Part shown: positions 7,978 through 17,088 of the stretch, in pieces | Layout: the number at the start of each line of letters is the position of its first letter | Numbering within the stretch: position 1 is the stretch's first letter | NCBI RefSeq assembly: GCF_001652265.1 | Contig: NZ_LWBS01000450.1 | Location: 62,001-126,000, forward strand | Source: Rhizobium leguminosarum | GTDB taxonomy: Bacteria > Pseudomonadota > Alphaproteobacteria > Rhizobiales > Rhizobiaceae | Length of the DNA: 64,000 bases | Direction of reading: 5' to 3' | Notes under the pieces: generated by a model | Told to the model about the DNA's origin: nothing | Databases searched by the model: none | Seen by the model: only the letters and a program-made list of their open reading frames with translations | Program-made: the position numbers and the translations under genes

Positions 7978-8805
7978 TCAATGGCCGCTGTCTGTACCGA
8001 GGATCGCGGCAAGCAGTCGGCCCTCCAACTCGGCAAGGCCAGGATGGCCGTGCCGGCGCGGACGCGGATAGGGAATGGGAAGATCGAGTGCGATCCGCCC
8101 CTCGTCGAGCACGATGACCCGGTCGGCGAGATGCACCGCCTCGCTGACATCATGGGTGACGAGCACGGCGGTGAAGCCCAGCTCGCGCCAGACACGGTTG
8201 ATGAGTTCCTGCATGCTGATCCGCGTCAGCGCATCGAGCGCGCCGAGCGGTTCGTCGAGCGCCAGCACGCCCGGCCGGCTCACCAGCGCCCGCGCCAGTG
8301 CCACGCGCTGCCGCTGCCCGCCGGAAAGCCGCGCCGGCCATTCCCTGGTCTTTTCGCCGAGCTGGACTTCGGCAAGCACGGCCTCAGCCGCCTTCGCCGC
8401 AGCCCGGTTGTCGATGCGGTCTCCGAGCCCGACAACGACATTGTCAGCGACGCTGAGCCAGGGCAACAGCCGCGGCTCCTGGAAGACGATGCGCGCGTTC
8501 GGGCTCGCCTGCGCGCCATCGGCATCCTCGAAATGCAACGCGCCGGCACTCGGCTCGTCGAGACCCATCAGGATGCGCAGCAGCGTGCTTTTGCCGCAGC
8601 CGCTCTTGCCGATCACGGCGACGAACTGGCCGGCCGGAATATGCAGATTGATGCCGCGCAGCACGCGGTTGGCCCCAAAACTCTTTTCAAGCCCCGTCAG
8701 GCTGATCGCCGCGGGCGCACTGCGACCGGCCGCGGGCGCGCTTTCGCGCGTATAAGCTGGCTCTTCGGCGACGGCGTGAAAACGCTCATACGCGATCGAT
8801 GTCAT
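7978..8805 (-). CDS. ssuB: Aliphatic sulfonate ABC transporter ATPase SsuB
   Basis: 275 residues. Walker A is GKSGCGKST, the Q-loop region is [11 protein letters not shown], the signature is [15 protein letters not shown], Walker B is [12 protein letters not shown], and the H-loop is VTHDVSEAV. It belongs to the nitrate/taurine/sulfonate import branch. It is the last gene of the ssuA-ssuD-ssuC-ssuB operon, 10 bp after ssuC. It should energise sulfonate uptake for use as a sulfur source. About 35 N-terminal residues precede the usual ABC start, as in other SsuB proteins. Confidence 0.9.
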   Translation of the reverse strand: MTSIAYERFHAVAEEPAYTRESAPAAGRSAPAAISLTGLEKSFGANRVLRGINLHIPAGQFVAVIGKSGCGKSTLLRILMGLDEPSAGALHFEDADGAQASPNARIVFQEPRLLPWLSVADNVVVGLGDRIDNRAAAKAAEAVLAEVQLGEKTREWPARLSGGQRQRVALARALVSRPGVLALDEPLGALDALTRISMQELINRVWRELGFTAVLVTHDVSEAVHLADRVIVLDEGRIALDLPIPYPRPRRHGHPGLAELEGRLLAAILGTDSGH

Positions 8806-8815
8806 GGCGTCTCTC

Positions 8816-9652
8816 CTATTTCTGATAGACCGGGTTCCAGGCGAGCAGCCGCCTCTCCAGAAGCCGGGCGATGACATCGGCAAGCTTGCCGAGCACGGCA
8901 TAGATGACGAGGGCGAGCACGACGACGTCAGTCATCATGAATTCGCGGGCATTGTTGGCCATGTGGCCGATGCCTGAGGATGCTGCGATCGATTCCGATA
9001 CGATCAGCGTTAGCCACATGATGCCGAGCGCATATCTCAAGCCGACGAAGATCGACGGCAGCGCGCCTGGAAAGATCACCTTGCGAAAGAGCGTCCAGTT
9101 GCCCATGCCATAGACCTTGCCCATCTCGATCAGATCGCGATCGACATTGCGCACGCCGTGATAGGTGTTGAGATAAACGGGGAAGAGCACGCCGAGCGAG
9201 GTGAGAAACAGCTTCGATTCCTCGCCGATCCCGAACCACAGGATGACGAGCGGGATCATTGCCAGGTGCGGAATGGTACGCAGCATCTGCAGCGTGGTAT
9301 CGGTCAGTTGCTCGGAAATACGCGATACGCCATTGGCGATACCGAGCAGGAAGCCGATCGAACCGCCGACGAGAAGGCCGGCAAAGGCGCGGCCGGCGCT
9401 CACCAGCACGTCATTCGGCAACTGGCCGGAAACCGTCGTCGACCAGAAGGCGAGGCCGACATCGGCCGGCGACGGCATGATGCGCGACGAGATCCAGCCG
9501 GCCGAGGAGGCAAGCTGCCAGAACGCCACGATCGCCACCGGTACCAGATAGGGCGTCAGCTTCTCCAGGCCGGGCAGTGGCAGGCGGAACCCGGCCTTCC
9601 CGGCCTTTTCGGAAGTGACCGACCGTACGAACGGAGTATCGAAAGTCGACAT
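8816..9652 (-). CDS. ssuC: Aliphatic sulfonate ABC transporter permease SsuC
   Basis: 278 residues with about six membrane helices ([39 protein letters not shown]) and the loop [20 protein letters not shown] typical of SsuC/TauC permeases. It lies between ssuD and ssuB, 10 bp from ssuB. The 86-bp gap after ssuD contains a strong hairpin (9684-9709). The assignment to sulfonate rather than nitrate rests on the adjacent monooxygenase. Confidence 0.9.
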   Translation of the reverse strand: MSTFDTPFVRSVTSEKAGKAGFRLPLPGLEKLTPYLVPVAIVAFWQLASSAGWISSRIMPSPADVGLAFWSTTVSGQLPNDVLVSAGRAFAGLLVGGSIGFLLGIANGVSRISEQLTDTTLQMLRTIPHLAMIPLVILWFGIGEESKLFLTSLGVLFPVYLNTYHGVRNVDRDLIEMGKVYGMGNWTLFRKVIFPGALPSIFVGLRYALGIMWLTLIVSESIAASSGIGHMANNAREFMMTDVVVLALVIYAVLGKLADVIARLLERRLLAWNPVYQK

Positions 9653-9683
9653 GCATTGTCCTCGCGCTTATCGGGAGCAGGAT

Positions 9684-9709
9684 GCCGCAAGCCCTAAGCG
9701 GCTTGCGGC
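9684..9709. other. Hairpin between ssuD and ssuC
   Basis: GCCGCAAGCC and GGCTTGCGGC form a perfect 10-bp stem with a 6-nt loop in the ssuD-ssuC gap. No T-run follows on either strand, so it is more likely an mRNA-stabilising or processing hairpin than a terminator. Confidence 0.55.
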
Positions 9710-9738
9710 GGCGTCACGCTCTGCGTCTTCGTTCGAGA

Positions 9739-10929
9739 TCAGGAGCCGGAGACGACTTTCAGATTGCCGCCATGGCTTCCGCCTGCGAAGACCTGCTTGC
9801 GGCCGAACTCGTTGTTGAAACCCAGGCACTGCTGGTTGCGGGTAATGCCGAGCTCGGGGAAAAGCAGTTCGGCGACGCGATAGGCCTCTTCGAGATGCGG
9901 ATAGCCGGAGCCGATCACCGTATCGATGCCGATCTCCTGATACTCGCGAAGCCGCGCAGCCACTGTCTTCGGCGATCCCACAAGCGCCGTGCCCGCACCG
10001 GCACGCACCAGGCCGACACCGGCCCAGAGGTTCGGCGAGACTTCGAGCTTGTCGCGGCGCCCGCCATGAAGGGCCGCCATGCGCTTCTGGCCGACCGAGT
10101 CGGACTCCTGGACGAAGCGCTCCTGCGCCTCGCGGATCGTATCGTCATCGAGATGGCGGATCAGCCGCTCGGCCGCCTCCCATGCCTCATCATCGGTTTC
10201 GCGCACGATGAAGTGCAGGCGGATGCCGAAGCTCACCTCGCGGCCGCGTTCGCCGGCGGCTTTGCGCACCTTGGCGATCTTCTCGGCAACCTGTGCCGGC
10301 GGCTCGCCCCAGGTCAGGTACTTGTCGACCCGGCCGACGGAGAAATCGATGCCGGCATCCGACGAACCGCCGAAATAGAGCGGCGGGCGCGGGTTCTGCA
10401 CCGAGGGAAAGCCGAGGCGCGCATTGGTCGCCTTGATGTATTTGCCGTCGAAGCTTGCCGTTCCCTTTTCCAGCAGTTCCTCAAAGACGGTGAAGAACTC
10501 TTCGGCATGGGCGTAGCGCTCGTCATGATCGAGATGGATGCCGTCGCCGGCAAGCTCCGCCGGGCTGCCGCCGACGACGATGTTGAGCAGCAGCCGGCCG
10601 TTGGAGATGCGGTCGAGCGTCGTCGCAAGACGCGCGTAATAGGCAGGCGACGCCGTGCCGGGGCGGATTGCCACCAGGAACTGCAGCTTCTCGGTCTTTG
10701 CGGCAAGGGCTGCGGCGGTCACGAAGGATTCCTCGCAGGCAACCCCGGTCGGCAGCAGCACGCCGGAATAGCCGAGCCGGTCGACGGCCTGGGCGATCTG
10801 CGTGAGATAACCGATCTCCGGCGCGCGGTTGAGCTCGGAGGAGCCGAGATAGGTGCCGTCGCCCGATGTCGGGATGAACCAGAGGAAATTGATGGGCCCG
10901 GATGTGCCTGTTTGGGAGGTGGTGGTCAT
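9739..10929 (-). CDS. ssuD: FMNH2-dependent alkanesulfonate monooxygenase SsuD
   Basis: 396 residues, slightly longer than the roughly 380 of well-known SsuD proteins. It is a bacterial-luciferase-like TIM barrel ([51 protein letters not shown]). It releases sulfite from alkanesulfonates using FMNH2 and O2. A C-terminal tail of about 15 residues ([13 protein letters not shown]) exceeds the core fold. The ATG at 10929 is preceded by AAAGGACC; longer in-frame extensions have no such support. No ssuE flavin reductase is in the operon, so it must be supplied elsewhere. Confidence 0.92.
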   Translation of the reverse strand: MTTTSQTGTSGPINFLWFIPTSGDGTYLGSSELNRAPEIGYLTQIAQAVDRLGYSGVLLPTGVACEESFVTAAALAAKTEKLQFLVAIRPGTASPAYYARLATTLDRISNGRLLLNIVVGGSPAELAGDGIHLDHDERYAHAEEFFTVFEELLEKGTASFDGKYIKATNARLGFPSVQNPRPPLYFGGSSDAGIDFSVGRVDKYLTWGEPPAQVAEKIAKVRKAAGERGREVSFGIRLHFIVRETDDEAWEAAERLIRHLDDDTIREAQERFVQESDSVGQKRMAALHGGRRDKLEVSPNLWAGVGLVRAGAGTALVGSPKTVAARLREYQEIGIDTVIGSGYPHLEEAYRVAELLFPELGITRNQQCLGFNNEFGRKQVFAGGSHGGNLKVVSGS

Positions 10930-10942
10930 GGAAGACGGTCCT

Positions 10943-11092
10943 TTAGCTGCGGAATTCGCGGTCGAGATGGCTCTCTGCACGTGACGACGCACAGACCGTC
11001 TGCCCGCATAACGCCGCCGCACGGATGCTTGGGAGGATCGTGGTGGTGGCGGAGGGTGCAAGAAGGCCGGCTGTCTGTCTGTGCGTGAGCAT
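10943..11092 (-). CDS. Small upstream ORF resembling an SsuA-type signal peptide
   Basis: 49-codon ORF ending 13 bp before ssuD; its TAA overlaps the AAAGGA ribosome-binding site of ssuD, suggesting coupling. It begins [11 protein letters not shown] and continues [11 protein letters not shown]; SsuA, encoded next upstream, begins MISRRQTLGLF and continues ATAILPAVRPA. The small ORF ends REFRS, and mature SsuA begins near SEFRI. It carries two Cys codons. It may be a decayed or deleted solute-binding-protein gene, or a real leader peptide. The family was not recognised and translation is unproven. The rest of the ssuD-ssuA gap (11093-11295) shows no other gene. Confidence 0.4.
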   Translation of the reverse strand: MLTHRQTAGLLAPSATTTILPSIRAAALCGQTVCASSRAESHLDREFRS

Positions 11093-11295
11093 CTGAAATG
11101 TCCCTGTCGATCGGATGGCGGCTGGCCGATACTTTTCTGTGTCCGCTTCGATCGAGAGGATACTGACATAGACCAGTAATTAGATCGACAATATCAATTT
11201 GCTATTGTAATCCGTTTTGGAGAATATTTTTCCGATTCAACGGCATGGAGGACCTCTCCATGCCGCCTCGCGGAAATCTTGGCACCGAGCGGAAA

Positions 11296-12261
11296 TCAGC
11301 TCGCCTTGGGACGCCAGACGATATCGCCGGTTACGAGCTTCTTCGGCAGGATGCCGAGCCCGTAGAATTCGTCAGCGAGTGCCTGCTGATAGGCGGCGGC
11401 GGCATCGGTGATGGTCGAGACACTGCCGAGATCGGCGCCCTTGCGCGTCAATGTCACGCGCGTCACGTCGGCCGGCACGCCGGTAATTTCGGAAAGCTCC
11501 TTGACCGTTTCGTCGAGATTGCTCTGTGCCGACTTCCCGACCTTGGCAAGTTCATCGATCACGTCGACGACCACTTCCCCGTTGGCATCGGTGAAATCAC
11601 GATTGGCGAGGAAGAAGCTGTAGGAATCGACGATGCCTTCAGCGGTCGTCAGGATACGTGTGTCCTGATCAGCTTCGGCAATCGCCAGATAAGGATCCCA
11701 GATCGACCAGGCGTCGATGCTGCCATTCTTGAACGCGGCGGCGGCATCCGGCGGCGAAAGATCGAGCTGCTCGACATCTTCGGGCTTCAGGCCTGCCTTG
11801 CGCAAAACCTTGACGGTTACATTATGCGCGCTGGAGCCGCGCTTGAAAGCGACCATTTTACCCTTGAGGTCTTCAAGCGTCTTGATGGACGAATCCTTGC
11901 GCACGAGGATAGCCGAGGCTGCCGGGCTGCCCTTGTAGAGACCGACATAATAGAGCTGCCCGCCGGCCGCCTGGGCAAAGAGCGGCGGCACATCGCCGGT
12001 CGCGCCGAAATCGAGAGCACCGGCGCCCAGCGCTTCGAGAAGCGGCGGGCCGGAGGTGAATTCCGACCAGCTGACGGTGATGCCGTGATCGGCAAGCCGC
12101 TTTTCAAGTGCGCTGCGACGCTTGGCGAGCGCCAGCACACCGTTCTTCTGCCAGCCGATGCGGAATTCGCTGGCGGCAGCGCGTGCCGGCCGGACAGCCG
12201 GCAGGATTGCCGTGGCCGCAGCGGCTGCGAAAAGCCCGAGCGTTTGTCGACGTGAAATCAT
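11296..12261 (-). CDS. ssuA: Aliphatic sulfonate-binding protein SsuA
   Basis: 321 residues. The N-terminus MISRRQTLGLFAAAAATA has a twin arginine followed by a hydrophobic stretch and ends near PARAAA, so Tat or Sec export to the periplasm is expected. The mature part is a periplasmic binding protein of the SsuA/TauA type (FRIGWQKNGVLALAKRRSAL, LLEALGAGALDFGATGDVPP, GSIDAWSIWDPYLAIAEAD). It is the first gene of the minus-strand ssu operon. The upstream 200 bp are AT-rich with no second gene and should contain the promoter. Confidence 0.9.
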   Translation of the reverse strand: MISRRQTLGLFAAAAATAILPAVRPARAAASEFRIGWQKNGVLALAKRRSALEKRLADHGITVSWSEFTSGPPLLEALGAGALDFGATGDVPPLFAQAAGGQLYYVGLYKGSPAASAILVRKDSSIKTLEDLKGKMVAFKRGSSAHNVTVKVLRKAGLKPEDVEQLDLSPPDAAAAFKNGSIDAWSIWDPYLAIAEADQDTRILTTAEGIVDSYSFFLANRDFTDANGEVVVDVIDELAKVGKSAQSNLDETVKELSEITGVPADVTRVTLTRKGADLGSVSTITDAAAAYQQALADEFYGLGILPKKLVTGDIVWRPKAS

Positions 12262-12460
12262 GACTTTCCCCTTTTTGATGGTGCCGGGCCCGTTTTCGGC
12301 TGGTCGATCCTGTCAGTGATGAATCCCATGATGATGAAATCTATAATTTATATCGACAATTTTATTTGCAAGATTCCGCTTTTGCTGAAATTTTGCGGCC
12401 CGGAAATCGCCCGTGAGCGGAATTTTTTCGCGCGTCCCCTATGCTGCCTACTATCCCGGC

Positions 12461-12829
12461 TCACTCCCGAGCTTCCGCGGCCAGCCGCTCGCGGATGAAG
12501 GTGGGGCCGCCGGCAAGACGCTTCGCAAGCAGGCTTGCGGGATCGATCATGCGCCAATAGGGCGTAACGGTCGAAACCGGCTCGCCCTTCTCCAGCGCGC
12601 CGAAGGACAGCTCGGCGATCGCACGCAAATGACGCTGCACGGTCACCGGACAACAGGCGTCCGCCCCATATTGAGCGGCAAGACGGCGGCGGAGAACGCC
12701 GACTTCGGTGAGGACACCTTCCGGTGCCGATCGAATCTGCTCTGCGACCATCTGCTGCGATGGAATAAGCATCGCCTGCATTCCGTTGCGGCCATTGCGC
12801 CGCGGCTTGATCGTCGGAATTTCGCTCAT
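12461..12829 (-). CDS. Hypothetical protein, conserved-looking
   Basis: 122 residues, soluble. A basic start (IKPRRNGRNGMQAM) is followed by a helical middle and a C-terminal segment with TPYWRMIDPASLLAKRLAGG. The order AACCPVTVQRHLR-like / TPYWR faintly recalls alkyltransferase-like (ATL/MGMT) DNA-binding domains, but no active-site PCHR motif is present. That resemblance is too weak for a functional name. It is transcribed on the minus strand, divergent from the dehydrogenase at 12992. Confidence 0.55.
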   Translation of the reverse strand: MSEIPTIKPRRNGRNGMQAMLIPSQQMVAEQIRSAPEGVLTEVGVLRRRLAAQYGADACCPVTVQRHLRAIAELSFGALEKGEPVSTVTPYWRMIDPASLLAKRLAGGPTFIRERLAAEARE

Positions 12830-12991
12830 GTCACCCCCGGAACATAATGCCCTCCCTCCAATCTAGGGCTCGGCCGAACGGTAGCCAGCCTCATATGCGT
12901 CAATCGGAAGGAAGTCCGTCTTCACGGGCTTTTCTGCTCCCGCCGTTTCGGTTAATCCTCGGGCCTGCACTTGAGGAAAAGGATAGGACAT

Positions 12992-13861
12992 ATGGCAAAA
13001 GTCGCGTTCATCGGTCTCGGCGTCATGGGTTTCCCCATGGCGGGGCATTTGAAGACGAAAGGCGGCCACGATGTCACCGTCTATAACCGCACGCCGGCAA
13101 AAGCCGCCGCCTGGGCCGAGAAATTCTCCGGCAAATCGGCCCCTACTCCGGCCGAGGCCGCCGCTGGCGCCGATTTCGTCTTCGTCTGCGTCGGCAACGA
13201 CGAAGATCTCCGATCGGTGACATTGGGCGAGAACGGCGCCTTACACGGCATGAAGCCCGGTTCGGTGCTGATCGACAACACCACCGCCAGCGCTGAAGTC
13301 GCCCGCGAACTTTATGCCGCGGCAAAGGAAAAAGGTGTCGATTTCATCGACGCACCCGTCTCCGGCGGCCAGGCCGGCGCTGAAAACGGCGTCCTGACCG
13401 TCATGTGCGGCGGCGACGAGGCCGTCTTCGAACGCGCCAGGCCTGTCATCGACGCCTATGCCCGCATGGTTGGTCTGATGGGGCCGGCAGGCTCGGGCCA
13501 GTTGACCAAGATGGTCAACCAGATCTGCATCGCCGGCCTCGTCCAGGGACTTGCCGAAGCGCTGCATTTCGGCAAGCGCGCCGGCCTCGATATTGAAAAG
13601 GTGGTCGAGGTGATCTCCAAGGGTGCAGCCGGCTCCTGGCAGATGGAAAACCGCCACAAGACCATGAACGCAGGCAAATACGACTTCGGCTTCGCGGTCG
13701 ACTGGATGCGCAAGGATCTCGGCATCGTGCTCACCGAAGCCCGCCGCAACGGCGCCAAACTGCCGGTCACGGCCGTCGTCGACCAGTTCTATGGCGACGT
13801 GCAGGCGATGGGCGGCAATCGCTGGGACACATCCTCGCTGCTTGCCCGCCTGGAGAAATGA
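12992..13861 (+). CDS. Beta-hydroxyacid dehydrogenase (3-hydroxyisobutyrate / tartronate semialdehyde reductase family)
   Basis: 289 residues. N-terminal Rossmann fold VAFIGLGVMGFPMAGHLK, the family substrate motif DAPVSGGQAGAENG at about residue 118, and the catalytic-lysine region GSGQLTKMVNQICIAGLVQG near residue 170. The enzyme interconverts a beta-hydroxyacid and its semialdehyde with NAD(P)H; the exact substrate is not fixed by the motifs. The start at 12992 follows GAGGAAAAGGA. The stop overlaps the next gene by ATGA. Confidence 0.87.
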   Translation: MAKVAFIGLGVMGFPMAGHLKTKGGHDVTVYNRTPAKAAAWAEKFSGKSAPTPAEAAAGADFVFVCVGNDEDLRSVTLGENGALHGMKPGSVLIDNTTASAEVARELYAAAKEKGVDFIDAPVSGGQAGAENGVLTVMCGGDEAVFERARPVIDAYARMVGLMGPAGSGQLTKMVNQICIAGLVQGLAEALHFGKRAGLDIEKVVEVISKGAAGSWQMENRHKTMNAGKYDFGFAVDWMRKDLGIVLTEARRNGAKLPVTAVVDQFYGDVQAMGGNRWDTSSLLARLEK

Positions 13862-14541
13862 TCGGCCCCTCCTCCGATGCGGCCGAATTGATCGCGCATC
13901 TCGAAACGCTGCGCTCGGAGGAGAATGTTGCCGGCATGGCGCGCTTCGGCATCGTCACCGATCGCGCCCTCGGGATCTCCAATCCCGATATCAAGGCGGT
14001 CGCCAGAGTGGCGAAGAAGGATCACGCCAGGGCAATGCAGCTCTGGCGAAGCGACATCCGCGAAGCCCGCCTGCTTGCCCTCTACACAGCCGAGCCGAAG
14101 CGGTTGACGACGGAAGAAGCCCAAAATTGGGCCGATGATTTCAACTCCTGGGAGATCGTCGATTGCGCCGCCGATCTCTTCGTCGAGGCCCGGTTGGACG
14201 AGCTCATCTGGGAATTCGCTGCCGACGAGCGCGAATTCGTCCGACGCACAGCCTTCGCCATGATTGCCGGCGGTGCCGTCCACCGGAAAAAGGACCCCGA
14301 CGCCACCATTCTTGCCTGGCTGCCGCTGATCAAGGCTCATTCCGGCGACCCCCGAAACTTCGTGCGCAAAGCGGTGAATTGGGCGCTGCGCAATGTCGGC
14401 AAGCGCAATCTGGCCTGCCATGCGCCGGCGCTGGCACTCGCAAGGGCCCTGGCGGAAAGCCCTGATAAAACTGCCCGCTGGATCGGCAAGGATGCCGTCA
14501 GGGAGCTGGCCGGCGAAAAGCTGCTGGCACGGTTGAGATAA
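13858..14541 (+). CDS. DNA alkylation repair (AlkD-like HEAT-repeat) protein
   Basis: 227 residues, all helical. Features recalling AlkD/AlkC HEAT-like glycosylases are LWRSDIREARLLAL, WEIVDCAADLFVEA and the run DPRNFVRKAVNWALRNVGKR near residue 165. AlkD-type enzymes excise N3/N7-alkylated bases without base flipping; whether this member is active is unknown. It overlaps the dehydrogenase stop by ATGA, so the two are co-translated although functionally unrelated. Confidence 0.8.
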   Translation: MIGPSSDAAELIAHLETLRSEENVAGMARFGIVTDRALGISNPDIKAVARVAKKDHARAMQLWRSDIREARLLALYTAEPKRLTTEEAQNWADDFNSWEIVDCAADLFVEARLDELIWEFAADEREFVRRTAFAMIAGGAVHRKKDPDATILAWLPLIKAHSGDPRNFVRKAVNWALRNVGKRNLACHAPALALARALAESPDKTARWIGKDAVRELAGEKLLARLR

Positions 14542-14553
14542 GGCCGATCGGCT

Positions 14554-14658
14554 CCCAAACTATGTCGCGCAAAACTGTGCAGCGTTTTGCGATGACGACA
14601 TACGGAAAATAAAGCCCCAAAGTGCAAGGAGCGATTCTGAAAGATTGCGACGCGCTTC
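14554..14658 (+). repeat. Degenerate two-module intergenic repeat
   Basis: ATGTCG ... CGACAT (14562-14601) encloses AAAACTGTGCAGCGTTTTGC and corresponds to module A. It is followed by CCCCAAAGTGCAAGGAGCGA ... GCGACGCGCTTC, a decayed module B. It lies between the convergent AlkD-like and LysR genes. Confidence 0.5.
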
Positions 14659-14675
14659 AGGCTGAAGCCTCTTCG

Positions 14676-15572
14676 TCAATGCTGCCTGGATTTCTCGACC
14701 AGGAAATCGATCAGCACCCGCACCGCCGGCGGCATGCCCTTGGCCGTCGTGAAAACGATGTAGAATTGGCTCTCCTCCGACTGCCATTCCGGCAGCACCC
14801 GCACCAGCTTGCCAGCCTGGAGATCGGCCCCGCAGGCGCTTTCGAGCAGAAGCCCGAAGCCGAGACCGGCCCGGGCCGCGTCGAGGATGGCGGTCATGCT
14901 GCGGCAGGTGAGCCGCGGCTGATGACGAATCACCTGTTTGGCGTCATTCGGACCGACCAGTTCCCAGGTGTGGAACGACACCCATGACGTCATTGCCAGC
15001 GTCGGAAGGTCGGCGAGCTCGTCAACGCAATTCAAACTGCCGGTACGCTCGACGAGCGAGGGACTTGCGACCAGGATACGTCGCGCCCGGTCGAGCTTGC
15101 GCATCGTCAGGCTCGTCTGCGTCTCCGGCTCGTTGGTCGCCCTCACCTCGAGATCGATCCGTTCGTTGATGAGGTCGGCGCGCCGGTCGGAGCCGATGAT
15201 CTGCAGCTTGATCTTCGGGTAACGTTCCAGGAATTCAGGCAGGATGCCCCCGACCGAGATGTCGACGAGAGCGAGCGGGCACCCCATCCGCACCACGCCC
15301 TGTGGATCGGATTGGGCCTCGGTGACGATCGACTTGGCGCGGTCGGCCTCTTGCAGGATGGTCTGGCATCTTTCGTAAAAAGCTTGACCGATCTCTGTCA
15401 CCCGGAAGTGACGCGTCGAGCGTTCTATAAGCCTTGCGCCAAGCCCATCCTCGAGACGGCTGACCCGCCTGCTGAGTTTCGAACGTGGTATTTTGAGATC
15501 GCGACTTGCAGAAGCGAAACCGCCGCTGGAGACGACAGCGGCGAAATAATAGTAGTCGTTGAGATCGTCCAT
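14676..15572 (-). CDS. LysR-family transcriptional regulator
   Basis: 298 residues. The N-terminal helix-turn-helix reads GGFASASRDLKIPRSKLSRR, then VSRLEDGLGARLIERSTR. A typical effector-binding domain follows (GVVRMGCPLALVDISVGGIL; DLINERIDLEVRA). The subgroup resembles LysR proteins that activate neighbouring oxidoreductases. No divergent target gene is adjacent: the 15573-16020 region upstream is empty, so its regulon is unknown. Confidence 0.9.
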   Translation of the reverse strand: MDDLNDYYYFAAVVSSGGFASASRDLKIPRSKLSRRVSRLEDGLGARLIERSTRHFRVTEIGQAFYERCQTILQEADRAKSIVTEAQSDPQGVVRMGCPLALVDISVGGILPEFLERYPKIKLQIIGSDRRADLINERIDLEVRATNEPETQTSLTMRKLDRARRILVASPSLVERTGSLNCVDELADLPTLAMTSWVSFHTWELVGPNDAKQVIRHQPRLTCRSMTAILDAARAGLGFGLLLESACGADLQAGKLVRVLPEWQSEESQFYIVFTTAKGMPPAVRVLIDFLVEKSRQH

Positions 15573-16020
15573 AAGAACAAGCTATCCGAGAGTGTGAATG
15601 AATGCCAGCCCCCAGCAAAGGTTGTATCCTCTCTCCCAAAAAGCTGTAATCACATTGTCGGCATTGGATTTTCTTTTCACGACCCGTTGCGGCAAGCTAG
15701 CCGATGCAGACGAAGTCAATCGACAGCCGTCCGCACGGCAATATCTCGGCCGATCCAGCTCGCTTGAAAAATTGAAAACGGGGGTGCCTCAATAGCCGAG
15801 GCTAACAAAATGCCGACATACGATACAAAACGTACCTGTTCGGCTCACCTGAAAAGACGATCCAGAAAGACTGCCTTGAAGACTGTGCGTCAAAAACGCT
15901 GCAAGGACGGTCCGGCAGGGAAGACCGGACCCGTCCCCGTAGCTGATCGGAGGTCACTCGGATCAGAAACTGATTTAAGTGCTCCCGGTCCGAAGACCGG
16001 GAGCATATCCACCAAGTGGA
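15573..16020. other. Intergenic region with porin 3' hairpins
   Basis: No credible gene is visible. The right part contains two strong hairpins downstream of the porin gene on its strand: 15981-16004 (GCTCCCGGTC, loop CGAA, GACCGGGAGC) and 15905-15936 (GGACGGTCCGG / CCGGACCCGTCC, one bulge). The left part should contain the promoter of the LysR gene. Confidence 0.6.
15981..16004 (-). terminator. Hairpin after the porin gene
   Basis: Perfect 10-bp stem with a 4-nt loop, 16 bp after the porin stop on the minus strand. The following minus-strand sequence (ACTTAAATCA) is only weakly T-rich, so it could be a terminator or a 3' stabiliser of an abundant mRNA. Confidence 0.6.
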
Positions 16021-17088
16021 TTAGAACGCACGCTGCAGACGGAAGTAGCCCGTCGTGGTGTCGTCGCCATCTTGCGGATCGAGCCACTGAACCGAAGCCT
16101 TGGCGTAGAAGTTTTCGACGATCTGGTAATCAACCGTCAGACCAGCCTTCCAAGCATCGCCGAGACCGCCGAAGCCTTCCGGAACTTCCGTGCCACCGCC
16201 GAAGTAGTTGCCGTAGTACTGAACGCCCGGGGTGATCTTGAGCTTGTCGGTTGCCTTGATAGCGTATTCGGCAGCGATAGCCCATTCAGCTGAGGAGTAG
16301 TAGGAGTTCGGGCCGGAAGAGTAAACGGCGGCGAGGCCGAGCGTACCGGGACCGATGTCAACCGTACCCATTGCACGGATAGCGCCGTCTTCGTTGTCGA
16401 AGTCCCAGCCGCCAGTGACCTGGTAGCTGAATGCGCCGGCAGTGCCGCCAACGCCGAAGGCAACGCCGACATTGTTCGGACCATCGTCCGCAGTAAAGAC
16501 GGTGGTGCCGGGAATGACGCCGGGAGTAAAGGTACCCTGGTAAACGCCGTCTTCCAGTTCATCGACACTGAGGCCGGCGTAGAAGGTGCCGCTTTCATAC
16601 TGATAGCGGATCGAGTTGTGGAGCGTTACGACCGAACCGATGTCGTCGGTTTCGCCAGAGAGACCATCGTCCCACCAGCTGTAGAACAGACCGGCGCGGA
16701 AGCCCGCGACGTCGAGGTAAGCGGAGTCGAGGATGGCGTCCTGATCGGTGGCATTGTCAGCATTGAACTGCATGACGATGACGCCGGTCAGCGGACCATA
16801 CTCGGTGTCGCTCTTGGCCGTGAACTGAACCTGACCGCGGGTGACGGCATCCCAGTCCGAATCGCCGCCGACATCTTCGCCAACGTTGACCTGGAAACGG
16901 ATGTAGCCTTCGATCTTGAGGCAGGTTTCGGTGCCCGGGATGTAGAAGTAGCCGGTGCCGTAAGCGTCGCAGACGCGAACATATTCAACCGGTTCCGGCT
17001 CAGCAGCAACAATAGCGTCAGCTGCAAGAACCGGCGTCGATGCAGCAAATGCTGCTGCTGATGCAAGCAAAACCATTCTGATGTTCAT
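16021..17088 (-). CDS. ropA: Outer-membrane porin, RopA type
   Basis: 355 residues. A Sec signal peptide (MNIRMVLLASAAAFAASTPV ending LAADA) is followed by the Rhizobiales porin start YVRVCDAYGTGYFYIPGTET with the Cys pair near CDAYG...CLKIEG, and ends in an aromatic-terminated strand (TTGYFRLQRAF), as outer-membrane beta-barrels do. It forms a diffusion pore. Its codon use is strongly biased, as in highly expressed genes. The 716-bp upstream region suggests complex control. The RopA symbol is by family; several porin paralogues usually exist in one rhizobial genome. Confidence 0.88.
   Translation of the reverse strand: MNIRMVLLASAAAFAASTPVLAADAIVAAEPEPVEYVRVCDAYGTGYFYIPGTETCLKIEGYIRFQVNVGEDVGGDSDWDAVTRGQVQFTAKSDTEYGPLTGVIVMQFNADNATDQDAILDSAYLDVAGFRAGLFYSWWDDGLSGETDDIGSVVTLHNSIRYQYESGTFYAGLSVDELEDGVYQGTFTPGVIPGTTVFTADDGPNNVGVAFGVGGTAGAFSYQVTGGWDFDNEDGAIRAMGTVDIGPGTLGLAAVYSSGPNSYYSSAEWAIAAEYAIKATDKLKITPGVQYYGNYFGGGTEVPEGFGGLGDAWKAGLTVDYQIVENFYAKASVQWLDPQDGDDTTTGYFRLQRAF

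Noticed and set aside
9682..11088. Long plus-strand ORF (468 codons)
   Set aside because: It is antisense to ssuD and shows only the Arg/Ala/Gly-rich composition of a GC-rich shadow frame.
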